Shown here piece after piece: positions 43,422 through 51,745 of a stretch of DNA of 64,000 nt (position 1 is its first letter; each line of letters begins with the position of its first letter). Source of the stretch: Neptuniibacter sp. CAU 1671 (GTDB taxonomy: Bacteria > Pseudomonadota > Gammaproteobacteria > Pseudomonadales > Balneatricaceae). The notes below the pieces were generated by a model, which saw only the letters and a list, made by a program, of their open reading frames with translations, made no database searches and was not told the origin of the DNA. The position numbers and the translations under genes are program-made. Location: positions 496,001 to 560,000 of the forward strand of contig NZ_JARHUE010000001.1 of assembly GCF_029222905.1 (NCBI RefSeq), in the 5' to 3' direction.

Positions 43422-44648
43422 TCATTTGCTGTGTAACTGGATATTACCTTGGGTCATCCAGCCCACAAAACTGTCACTGCTATAGCCCGGCCAACTGACC
43501 ACAAAACTATCAATGCCATCTTTGCCCGGTTCGCCGTTGTCACAGGTTTCAACGCTGACATCGACCGGGCTACCGTTCAGGTCTCCCACCGCATCAAACA
43601 GCGCACAGTTGTCCATAATCGTGACTGGGCCTTCGCTGTTAACGTGCAGCTTATAACCATTCAGGTGATCATTGTATTGCAGATGAATGCTGGATTTACC
43701 ACCCCTTTTTCCGGCATTGAAACCAAAGGTGGCAAAGCCATGCTGATCACCAAGACGTCCACCCCCGGTGACAAACCCATCATCGATATTCACTTCACCG
43801 TCCGGATCACCGTCATCATTCACCTCGGTCAGTGTCAGATTTTGTTGGCAGGTGGCCGAAGAGATAATGATGTCGCCACCCACAATGCTACCCAGCAATG
43901 CACCCAGAAGATTATCCCTGTCCCGCAGCAGCTTCACATGAATCAGGTTGACAGTACCTTCACCGGGACCGGTAATGACCTGCTCATTCAGAATGACCTG
44001 CGCCAGATCCAGATTAATCACGGTGTTGGGTGCTGGCACAGCCGTGATGGCAATGCCACCCACCTGCAGATTGGCAAGCAATGAACCGGACATATCGATG
44101 CGCGCGCCATTTTCATCAAACGCACTGTCACACATCGCCAGCACAGCATCCGCGGTAATCAGACCTTCAAGAATATTCAGATCTTCAACCACGCTGTAAC
44201 TGACCACGCCGCCTTTTTCCGGGCCCACACCGCCGATCACGGCCGATTCAAGTGTGGCGGAGTTGAGAATGTTGCTGAGAATAACCGATAAGGTGGTTTG
44301 GCTTTCAGCCGCATGTGTGTCGGTAGTCAACGCGACATAGGGCGTTTTGGCAATTTCGACGGTGGTCTTTAAGCCTAGTAAAGCGAGTAAATCCACCTGA
44401 GCCCAGGCACCATAAGCTTCTCCGGAAACCGTGCCACTCACCACCGTGGTTGTCGTGACAGTTCCACCACCATCACCTTTGCCACCTTTACCGCCACCGC
44501 CTTTGCCACCGCCGGTATCCGTTCCTCCACCTTTTCCGCCCTTGGCCGCAACTGCAACCGGCGCTACCAGCGCTAATACCAGCAGACATACCATCAAACC
44601 TATCACCCAGCCTTTGAACATGGCTGATGTTCTATTCCAGGTCAACAT
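43422..44648 (-). CDS. Secreted glycine-rich protein with choice-of-anchor-P-like and post-COAP-like domains
   Basis: A 408-residue protein with a long signal peptide or membrane anchor (about residues 12-35, ending APVAVAA). A very Gly/Lys-rich stretch (~36-62; KGGKGGG and GGGGKGGKG) is followed by VSGTVSGEAYGAWAQVDLLA, resembling the choice-of-anchor-P domain. The C-terminus has VTGGGRLGDQHGFATFGFNA and LQYNDHLNGYKLHVNS, as in the post-COAP domain. Such proteins are exported and beta-rich. GGAGAAGGAATC precedes ATG 44648, supporting this start; ATG 44621 is an alternative. Function unknown. Confidence 0.72.
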   Translation of the reverse strand: MLTWNRTSAMFKGWVIGLMVCLLVLALVAPVAVAAKGGKGGGTDTGGGKGGGGKGGKGDGGGTVTTTTVVSGTVSGEAYGAWAQVDLLALLGLKTTVEIAKTPYVALTTDTHAAESQTTLSVILSNILNSATLESAVIGGVGPEKGGVVSYSVVEDLNILEGLITADAVLAMCDSAFDENGARIDMSGSLLANLQVGGIAITAVPAPNTVINLDLAQVILNEQVITGPGEGTVNLIHVKLLRDRDNLLGALLGSIVGGDIIISSATCQQNLTLTEVNDDGDPDGEVNIDDGFVTGGGRLGDQHGFATFGFNAGKRGGKSSIHLQYNDHLNGYKLHVNSEGPVTIMDNCALFDAVGDLNGSPVDVSVETCDNGEPGKDGIDSFVVSWPGYSSDSFVGWMTQGNIQLHSK

Positions 44649-44973
44649 GATTCCTTCTCCATTTGCCGTGTTTCACGACAAGAGTCCTTGTTATTTAATC
44701 GATGTCCTTAAATCCATTCGGAATACAGCCACCGTTACTTACAGCCGGTTCAAGTGCATCGGTTTATAAGGGTGATGATTCACCCGAAAGTACAGGCGAT
44801 GGTTCTCTGCAGGCAGGGCTAAACCGTAACTTGACTATAGCTGACAGGTAGCATTAGACGTTAATTTAATTAAAATTTAAATTATATTTTACGAACGCTT
44901 GTATGAGAGTTTCAGGCTATCAGGAGTAACCTTCTGACTTTGTTAATAAAATGGATGCATTTCAGACATGAAT
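44649..44973. other. 325-base intergenic gap
   Basis: AT-rich in the middle (44870-44900). It should hold the promoter of the secreted-protein gene; a TATAAT-like box on the minus strand at 44881-44886 has no convincing -35 partner. No ORF or repeat can be supported. Confidence 0.5.
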
Positions 44974-45420
44974 TTAGCCCTGACACGCCAGCTTACGTCG
45001 AACCCAGGCCACAACACGGCCCAATAACGGCAGCGTTTGCATCAGCCGGGAGCCATCCCAGTAGTCCTCATGTAATCTGATTTTTCCTGCCTCATTCACT
45101 TCAACCCGACTGACGCCCTGAATTGAAAACCAACCGGTGACAGAACTGGACGCCGAATAGGTCCAGTACAGGTAGCCCTGTTGTTGTTGCTCAATGACTG
45201 AGTGCACTTTAAACCCGACCTCATCCAGACGGGCATACATATCATCCATCAGGGCGATAAAGGCATCTCGGGTGTGCAGATGATTAAAGGGATCGGAAAA
45301 CTGCAGATCATCAGCCAGATACTGTTCCAGATCGTTGAGCCGATCGGGACTGAGATTTTCCAACGCTGAAGCATAGTGCTGTAACCAGCCGGGTTGAGCC
45401 ATCTGTTGAAACTCCGACAT
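44974..45420 (-). CDS. SnoaL/NTF2-like protein
   Basis: A 148-residue protein of the cone-shaped NTF2/SnoaL fold, with HYASALENLSPDRLNDLEQY, DDLQFSDPFNHLHTRDAFIA and GWFSIQGVSRVEVNEAGKI. These fold members are enzymes or binding proteins; no catalytic set can be read here. It lies 50 bases after hypE, same strand, and may be the last gene of that run, although no hyp-linked role is known to me. Confidence 0.72.
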   Translation of the reverse strand: MSEFQQMAQPGWLQHYASALENLSPDRLNDLEQYLADDLQFSDPFNHLHTRDAFIALMDDMYARLDEVGFKVHSVIEQQQQGYLYWTYSASSSVTGWFSIQGVSRVEVNEAGKIRLHEDYWDGSRLMQTLPLLGRVVAWVRRKLACQG

Positions 45421-45470
45421 AACTTTCCAGAACTTCAGCTTACGGAAAAACCGCGGTAAAAGACCAGTTT

Positions 45471-46517
45471 TTAACAGATACGCGGTAACTGCTCGCCATT
45501 CAGGGTATCCAGAATACGGGTGCCGCCAAACCCGGTTTCGATAAATACCCGACCCACCGCATCTGCCTGTACCTCACCGATCATGGCAGCGTCCCTCCCC
45601 GCCGGGTGCGCCTGCATCGCTTTTAGAACCGATGCTGCAGCTTCTGCGGGGACCACGGCCACCAGCTTGCCTTCATTGGCAAAATGCAGCGGGTCGAGGC
45701 CCAGGATTTCACAGACACCACGCACCTCCGGGCGTAATGGGATCGCTGATTCCCAGAGCTTGACCGACACCTTTGACTGCTCAGCAAACTCATTCAGCAC
45801 CGCCGCCAAGCCACCCCGCGTGGCATCCCGCATCGCATGTACCTCAGGACATACATGTAACAGACACTCAACCAGTTCATGCAGCGGCTGACAATCAGAC
45901 TCCAGTTCAACATCCAGAGCCAGCTCGCCTCTGGCATTGAGGATGGTGGCACCATGGTCACCGATAAAACCGTTCACCAGAATTTTATCGCCGGGCCGAC
46001 AGCCAGAGGCCTGCGGATTAATACCCGCTGGTATTACCCCCAGCCCACTGGTGTTAATAAACAACTTGTCGGCTTTCCCCCGAGGCACCACTTTCGTGTC
46101 TCCGGTCACAATCTGCATATTCGCGGCGTCAGCGGCCTGTTTCATGGAACACACAATACGTTTCAGTTGATCCAGTTCCAGACCCTCTTCAATGATCATG
46201 CTACAGGAGAGATATAAAGGCCGGGCACCGGACACGGCCAGGTCATTCAGGGTGCCATTCACCGCCAGTGTGCCAATATTGCCACCGGGAAACTCTATCG
46301 GATCGACCACATAGCTGTCAGTGGTAAATGCCAGGCGATCGCCGCATGACTGCAAGTCACTGAGGATAATCCGTGCCTGATCCTCAAGGCTGCTCAGCTG
46401 GAAATTATCAAAAATCTCAACAAAGACACCTTCAATCAGATCCCGCATCGCCCTGCCACCTGAGCCGTGGGCCAGTGTAATGGTGTCGGCTTTGAAACCG
46501 GTTTCAGGCTTATTCAT
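45471..46517 (-). CDS. hypE: Hydrogenase maturation protein HypE
   Basis: A 348-residue PurM-like protein. ITLAHGSGGRAMRDLIEGVF is the family's N-terminus, VSGARPLYLSCSMIIEEGLE the ATP-loop region, VTGDTKVVPRGKADKLFI the second, and it ends LPRIC, whose terminal Cys is carbamoylated by HypF and dehydrated to thiocyanate, the source of Fe-CN ligands. The last gene of the hypFABCDE run. The ATG is 3 bases downstream of the hypD stop. Confidence 0.94.
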   Translation of the reverse strand: MNKPETGFKADTITLAHGSGGRAMRDLIEGVFVEIFDNFQLSSLEDQARIILSDLQSCGDRLAFTTDSYVVDPIEFPGGNIGTLAVNGTLNDLAVSGARPLYLSCSMIIEEGLELDQLKRIVCSMKQAADAANMQIVTGDTKVVPRGKADKLFINTSGLGVIPAGINPQASGCRPGDKILVNGFIGDHGATILNARGELALDVELESDCQPLHELVECLLHVCPEVHAMRDATRGGLAAVLNEFAEQSKVSVKLWESAIPLRPEVRGVCEILGLDPLHFANEGKLVAVVPAEAAASVLKAMQAHPAGRDAAMIGEVQADAVGRVFIETGFGGTRILDTLNGEQLPRIC

Positions 46518-46520
46518 GCG

Positions 46521-47660
46521 TTAACCTTCACCACCTGCGGTGGCAATCAGCTGCGGAGCACCGTATTTAAAATAAGCCGCACAGGCCCCCTCCGAAGAAA
46601 CCATCAAGGCACCCATTGGCTTATCGGGTGTACAGGTTTTGCCAAACAATCTGCAATTCACAGGTTTTAGCTGGCCCTTCAGCACTTCACCGCACTGGCA
46701 CTCGGCCGGATCAACGATCGACTGATTCGGCAGAGCAAACTCCCGCTCTGCATCAAACCGGGCAAAGCGCTCCCGGATACGGACACCAGAGTGATCAATG
46801 CTGCCTAACCCACGCCATTCAAAATGCTCCCGTAATTCAAACACCGCCTCAACCGCCCGCTGTGCCGGGTCATTTCCGGCACTGTTCACAATTCGGCGGT
46901 ACTGGTTTTCAATCCTGGCCTCACCTCGGCTGATCTGCTGTAACACCATCAGTAATGACTGCAGCATGTCCAAGGGTTCAAAACCGGAGATCACCAGCGG
47001 GCGATTAAACTCACTGGCAATAAAATCATAGGGCGCTTCACCAATCACCATACTGACATGGCCCGGGCCGAGAAAACCATCAATCGACATATCGGGTTCT
47101 TCCAGCATCGCTCTGAGGGTTGGAATAATCGTGATGTGATTGGAAAACAGATAAAAATTACTCAGCCCTTCCTGCTCTGCCTGCAGCAGAGTCAGCGCTG
47201 TGCTGGGCATGGTGGTCTCGAACCCCAGCCCAAAAAACACCACGCGTTTAAGTGGGTTCTGTCGGGCCAGTTCCAGCGCATCCATGGGGGAATACACAAT
47301 GCGGATATCACAACCTTCCGCTTTTGCCTGCAGCAGTGATTTTTTTGAACCCGGTACCCGCATTGCATCGCCAAAGGTCGCCAGAATCAGATCAGGCTGT
47401 TCGGCGATTGCAATACAGTCATCCACCCGCCCCATGGGTAACACACAGACCGGGCAACCCGGACCATGCACCAGTTCGATGTTAGGGGGTAATAACTGCT
47501 CAATACCGTAACGAAAGATCGCATGGGTATGGCCGCCGCACACTTCCATGATCTGCAGAGGCCGATTGGCCGGTCGGGAGATCTGCGCCGCCACGCGCGC
47601 GATCTGTTTCAGCAATGACTTTGCTAACGCCGGGTCGCGAAATTCATCGACATATTGCAT
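46521..47660 (-). CDS. hypD: Hydrogenase maturation protein HypD
   Basis: A 379-residue iron-sulfur protein holding the HypC-HypD Fe(CN)2CO scaffold. MEVCGGHTHAIFRYG, LVHGPGCPVCVLP, VFFGLGFETTMPST, GFLGPGHVSMVIG, and a C-terminal Cys cluster (PAECQCGEVLKGQLKPVNC, CTPDKPMGALMVSSEGACAA) are the HypD hallmarks. ATG 47660 follows AAGGAAACCGCA; the ORF's longer start lies in the hypC region and is rejected. Between hypC and hypE in the usual order. Confidence 0.94.
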   Translation of the reverse strand: MQYVDEFRDPALAKSLLKQIARVAAQISRPANRPLQIMEVCGGHTHAIFRYGIEQLLPPNIELVHGPGCPVCVLPMGRVDDCIAIAEQPDLILATFGDAMRVPGSKKSLLQAKAEGCDIRIVYSPMDALELARQNPLKRVVFFGLGFETTMPSTALTLLQAEQEGLSNFYLFSNHITIIPTLRAMLEEPDMSIDGFLGPGHVSMVIGEAPYDFIASEFNRPLVISGFEPLDMLQSLLMVLQQISRGEARIENQYRRIVNSAGNDPAQRAVEAVFELREHFEWRGLGSIDHSGVRIRERFARFDAEREFALPNQSIVDPAECQCGEVLKGQLKPVNCRLFGKTCTPDKPMGALMVSSEGACAAYFKYGAPQLIATAGGEG

Positions 47661-47705
47661 TGCGGTTTCCTTCTGCTCGACAGGCGTCATCAACATCCAC
47701 AATCA

Positions 47706-47972
47706 TCATTGCAACGGCTGCAGCGCATCTTTCAGCTCATCCAGTTCAGCCAGTAACTGCAGCGTCTTGTTCGCCTCATCTTCGTCAATCAGACTCATGG
47801 CGAACCCCACATGTACCAGCACCCAGCTGCCCACCAGTGCAGATGGCTGAACCCCCTCCGTGATCACGCAGGTCAGATTTACCTGCCTGCGCACGCCTGA
47901 CACAGCAATCAGCGCTGTATTTAACTGCGGATCAAGAATTTCGATAATCTGGCCGGGTACACCTAAACACAT
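47706..47972 (-). CDS. hypC: Hydrogenase maturation chaperone HypC
   Basis: An 88-residue HypC/HupF: MCLGVPGQIIEILDPQLNTA, with the Cys2 that binds iron, and VGSWVLVHVGFAMSLIDEDE. The start at 47972 makes Cys the second residue, as needed; two Met codons upstream are not used in homologues. It lies 27 bases downstream of hypB. Confidence 0.93.
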   Translation of the reverse strand: MCLGVPGQIIEILDPQLNTALIAVSGVRRQVNLTCVITEGVQPSALVGSWVLVHVGFAMSLIDEDEANKTLQLLAELDELKDALQPLQ

Positions 47973-47999
47973 ACAGGGATCACACACTCGGTTGAAAGA

Positions 48000-48851
48000 T
48001 CAAACATGGCTGGCAACCCGTACTGAGTTCGTGTTCTCACTGCCTGTAACTCCCTTCTGGTTTTTCAATAACCAGTCTATCCATTGTTCCATCCCCTCTC
48101 CGGTTCGGGCCGAGAGTTGTAAAACCTCAATCTCAGGATGAATCCGCCGGGCGTATTCGATACATCGCTGCACGTCAAAATCCACATAGGGCAACAGGTC
48201 AGTTTTGTTCAGTATCATCAGGTCAGCGGCGTGAAACATGTCGGGATATTTCAGGGGTTTATCTTCCCCTTCGGTCACTGACAAAATCACCACCTTATGC
48301 CGTTCACCCAGATCAAACCCTGCCGGGCATACCAGATTGCCTACATTTTCGATAAACAGCATACCGTCCTGCAACGCAGGTAGCTGCTGCAACGCATGGC
48401 CAATCATATGTGCGTCCAGATGACAGCCCTTACCGGTATTGACCTGAACTGCAGGCACACCGGTTTGCCGAATACGCTCAGCATCATTGGTGGTTTGCTG
48501 ATCACCCTCAATGACCGCGAGGTTGTGCTGGGAAGTTAGCTGTTTCAGGGTTTCGGTCAGGAGCGAGGTTTTACCGGAACCGGGGCTGGATACCATATTC
48601 AGCACAAACAGCTGACGCTGTGCAAACTCAGCCCGGTTTTTGTCAGCATACTGGTTATTCAAACCCAGAATATCCTGTTCAACCTGTACTCTGCGCACAC
48701 CCTGCCTCAGCGGGGCATGCGCATGGGTGTGTGTGACCGCATCAGCTGTCTGGATCACAAAACCGACTGCTGGAGTGTGAACGGGGTCTTTATGATCAGC
48801 ATCTTCATTAGCTACTGTCTGATGAGCACCACAGCCGCATACCGTGCACAT
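48000..48851 (-). CDS. hypB: Hydrogenase nickel-insertion GTPase HypB
   Basis: A 283-residue GTPase. The N-terminus [11 protein letters not shown] is the high-affinity nickel site (CxxCxC), residues ~35-60 have a His-rich stretch (THTHAHAPL), then Walker [33 protein letters not shown] (switch), and [11 protein letters not shown] (NKTD guanine specificity). The ATG is the base after the hypA stop. SlyD-like protein at 28.5 kb could be a partner. Confidence 0.95.
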   Translation of the reverse strand: MCTVCGCGAHQTVANEDADHKDPVHTPAVGFVIQTADAVTHTHAHAPLRQGVRRVQVEQDILGLNNQYADKNRAEFAQRQLFVLNMVSSPGSGKTSLLTETLKQLTSQHNLAVIEGDQQTTNDAERIRQTGVPAVQVNTGKGCHLDAHMIGHALQQLPALQDGMLFIENVGNLVCPAGFDLGERHKVVILSVTEGEDKPLKYPDMFHAADLMILNKTDLLPYVDFDVQRCIEYARRIHPEIEVLQLSARTGEGMEQWIDWLLKNQKGVTGSENTNSVRVASHV

Positions 48852-49193
48852 TTATGCCACCTCCAATTCTTTGATGCGCATCTCTTCGCCACATACCACC
48901 TGTAGGGAGTAATCCTTGCAATGGGGACAGGGGGTATAGCGCTGCTGAATCTCAAGCCTGAGTCCGCATTGACGACAGACCGCTTTTCCCGGCAGATCAA
49001 TGATGGTCAACTCGGCACCCGCCGCACATGAATGACCAATAATGGCGTTGAAACTGAAACGCAAAGCCTGTTTATCGATCATGGCAAGCGGACCAATTTC
49101 CAGCCACACCTGAGTCACCCGGTTGAACCCCTGCACTAAGGCCTGTTCTTCTATAACGTCCAGAACCCTTTGAGCAATCGACATTTCGTGCAT
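48852..49193 (-). CDS. hypA: Hydrogenase nickel metallochaperone HypA
   Basis: A 113-residue HypA. MHEMSIAQRVLDVIEEQALV has the nickel-binding MHE, and GKAVCRQCGLRLEIQQRYTP plus CPHCKDYS supply the two CxxC zinc ligands. The start at 49193 is needed so that His is residue 2; the ORF's longer start would break that. Immediately upstream of hypB and 103 bases after hypF. Confidence 0.94.
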   Translation of the reverse strand: MHEMSIAQRVLDVIEEQALVQGFNRVTQVWLEIGPLAMIDKQALRFSFNAIIGHSCAAGAELTIIDLPGKAVCRQCGLRLEIQQRYTPCPHCKDYSLQVVCGEEMRIKELEVA

Positions 49194-49296
49194 CACTACC
49201 GATCCGCTAAGCAAGAAACCTGTCTTAACTATACACAAACCCCTGCAATGGGGAGGCATCCAGATCAAAAGAAGGGTTATTTATTGATTTGCCTGC

Positions 49297-51609
49297 CTAT
49301 TCAGGTAACGCCTGAGCCACCGCCACCAGCGCCTGACCAAATGACAAACCGGCATCATTGGCGGGCAGCTTTTTGTGGATTAACACATCGTAGCCAAGCC
49401 CGACCAGTGCATCCTGCAGCGCAGACTGAACCAGCATGTTTTGCATCACCCCGCCGCTCAGGGCAATGGTCTTAAACGCAAACTGTTCCGCCAATTGTTG
49501 TGTCATGGCCATAAGCGCCATCACAAAACCACGATGAAATGCCCGGGCCATATCGGGGTAAGATCTCTCGCCAACCTGCAGATCATGGATGAGACAGCGC
49601 CACATCGGTGCCGGGTCGATAACACCTTCCTCCACTGAGAATGGATAAGGCAAAACATCGTCAGCTCCTTTGTGCGCGAGGCTTTCAAGCTCCATCGCCG
49701 CCTGACCTTCATAACTGATCTGTTCTGCATGACAGCCCAGCGCAGCCGCGACAGCATCAAATAAACGCCCTGCTGAAGAGGTTAGCGGGGTATTTAACTG
49801 CTGCTGCAACATCTTCTCAAACAGATCGCAGGACGGCTGCTTCAGCAGTGGAAACAGCTCAAATAAAACAGGCCAGATCTCAAGTGAAAATGCCTGTCGC
49901 AACTGGGCGTAAAGTAGCCGCCAGGGTTGGAGTATGGCCTGCGTTCCACCCAGCAGCGGGAAAGGTTTCAGATGCGCCACCCGATTAAACATCCGGTAAT
50001 CGCCCAGTAAAAACTCGCCACCCCAAATCGAGCCATCAGAGCCGAAACCTGAACCGTCGAGACAGATGCCAAGCACCCGTTCTCCATCCATAGGGTAGGC
50101 ATTTTCACCCAGACAGGCAGCCAGATGCGCATGATGGTGCTGCACACGCACCGATCGATCACCCTGCTGCGTCAACGTTTCTGCCAGCTTGCTGGAGTGG
50201 TATTCCGGGTGCAGATCACAAGCCAGCCGGTTCGTCTCAATGTGATAAAGCTGCCTGAAGTGATCGAGATTCTGTAAATAGCTCTCATAGCCCTGATGTG
50301 ATCCCAGATCACCGAGATGCTGACTGATGATTGCATTACCGGCATGGACAAGGCAGAGGGTATTCTTGAGTTCTCCCCCCAGTGCTATCAGGTCCGGGGC
50401 ACCCTCAAAACCGGGCGGCAAGGGCAGCGCCACCGGTGAATGACCCCGACCCAGCCGGATTGGATATCGCCCTCGTGGTGCCAAACGCACGACCGAATCA
50501 TCCACTCGGGTAACAATCTCCCGGTTATGCATTAAAAACAGGTCGGCAATCTCTGACAACTGGGCTCTGGCTTCTGCATTGGTTATCGCCTGCGGCAGAC
50601 CAACCCGATTACCGCTGGTCATCACCAGAGGCCGGTCGATCTGTTCAAACAGCAATTGATGAATCGGGCTGTAAGGCAGCATACAGCCCAGCTGATACTG
50701 GCCCGGTGCAATATTCGGCGCAATGGCCAGTGTCGGCTGCTCACAAGGCTCCAGCAACACCACCGGTGCCTGAACACTCTGCAGCGACTGCGCGGCCGTA
50801 CCCTCCACCATTGCAAACTGTTTGAGAATCGTTAAATTCCTGACCATCAACGCGAACGGTTTGGCTGGCCGATGTTTTCTTTCACGCAGCAAGGCAACCG
50901 CCGATTCGTTGGTAGCATCACACACCAGATAGAAACCACCGACGCCTTTCAGCGCAATTATTCTGCCCGCTTCCAGAGCTGTTCTGAGCGACTGAAAAGG
51001 TTGATCAGCAGCAATCACATTGCCCCGGTTATCTTCCAACCAGACGCTTGGGCCACATTCCGGGCAGGAGATCCCCTGATCATGAAACCGGCGATTTTCC
51101 GGATCACGATACTCCACCTGACAGGTGCTGCAATTCTCAAACGGCTGCATGGATGTGGACGCCCTGTCATAGGGCAACTGATGAATGACGCTCAACCGGG
51201 GGCCACATTGAGTACAGGTAATAAAGGGGTAGCGGAAACGGCGGTTGGCAGGATCAAACAGTTCTGCAGTACACCCAGGGCAGATCGCCGCATCCGGCGG
51301 GCAGCCAGTGGTTATATGGGACTTTGCGGACGGCAGGATTGCAAAGCCATCAAACGGCTCAGCCTGAAGTAGCTGGATATCAATCTGCTGAATCTCTGCC
51401 AAAGACGGCAGCTCTGATTGCAGACGATGCAAAAAGTGCTGCAACAGCACAGGGTCAGCCTGAATCTGGAGATTAACCGCATCACCCTGATTAAAAACGC
51501 TGCCAGCAAGCCCCATATCATTGGCCAGATGCCAGATATAAGGTCTGAAACCTACGCCCTGAACGCGGCCGGAGATCCTGATCTCAAATCCATTGATCAT
51601 TTGTGTCAT
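49297..51609 (-). CDS. hypF: Carbamoyltransferase HypF
   Basis: A 770-residue multidomain enzyme that uses carbamoyl-phosphate to carbamoylate HypE. Residues ~1-95 acylphosphatase (EIRISGRVQGVGFRPYIWHL), ~105-190 zinc fingers (CPGCTAELFDPANRRFRYPF, ENCSTCQVEYRDPENRRFHD), ~200-385 YrdC-like (ALEAGRIIALKGVGGFYLVC), and the Kae1-like C-terminus (RVQHHHAHLAACLGENAYPM, LGICLDGSGFGSDGSIWGGE, LSGGVMQNMLV). ATG 51609 follows AGGCGTTTTTTC. Length is normal. First of the hyp run in this order, 136 bases after the sigma-54 regulator. Confidence 0.94.
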   Translation of the reverse strand: MTQMINGFEIRISGRVQGVGFRPYIWHLANDMGLAGSVFNQGDAVNLQIQADPVLLQHFLHRLQSELPSLAEIQQIDIQLLQAEPFDGFAILPSAKSHITTGCPPDAAICPGCTAELFDPANRRFRYPFITCTQCGPRLSVIHQLPYDRASTSMQPFENCSTCQVEYRDPENRRFHDQGISCPECGPSVWLEDNRGNVIAADQPFQSLRTALEAGRIIALKGVGGFYLVCDATNESAVALLRERKHRPAKPFALMVRNLTILKQFAMVEGTAAQSLQSVQAPVVLLEPCEQPTLAIAPNIAPGQYQLGCMLPYSPIHQLLFEQIDRPLVMTSGNRVGLPQAITNAEARAQLSEIADLFLMHNREIVTRVDDSVVRLAPRGRYPIRLGRGHSPVALPLPPGFEGAPDLIALGGELKNTLCLVHAGNAIISQHLGDLGSHQGYESYLQNLDHFRQLYHIETNRLACDLHPEYHSSKLAETLTQQGDRSVRVQHHHAHLAACLGENAYPMDGERVLGICLDGSGFGSDGSIWGGEFLLGDYRMFNRVAHLKPFPLLGGTQAILQPWRLLYAQLRQAFSLEIWPVLFELFPLLKQPSCDLFEKMLQQQLNTPLTSSAGRLFDAVAAALGCHAEQISYEGQAAMELESLAHKGADDVLPYPFSVEEGVIDPAPMWRCLIHDLQVGERSYPDMARAFHRGFVMALMAMTQQLAEQFAFKTIALSGGVMQNMLVQSALQDALVGLGYDVLIHKKLPANDAGLSFGQALVAVAQALPE

Positions 51610-51745
51610 GAAAAAACGCCTGAGCAGACACAGAAAGAAAGCTGAATACCTGAAGTCATCATAACGGCGATCAGGCAACGCCCACAATCACCCGTACCTC
51701 TTAGGGGCTTGATTGACTTTTGCTGACCCTGAGCTGAAATCAGTC

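Noticed and set aside
44455-44530. Repetitive GGC/ACC-rich stretch
   Set aside because: It encodes the Gly/Lys-rich part of the secreted protein; it is coding low complexity, not a separate repeat element.
51610-51745. Possible sigma-54 promoter ahead of hypF
   Set aside because: A GG-N10-GC spacing can be found on the minus strand near 51693 but the surrounding bases do not fit TGGC/TTGC, so I do not call it.
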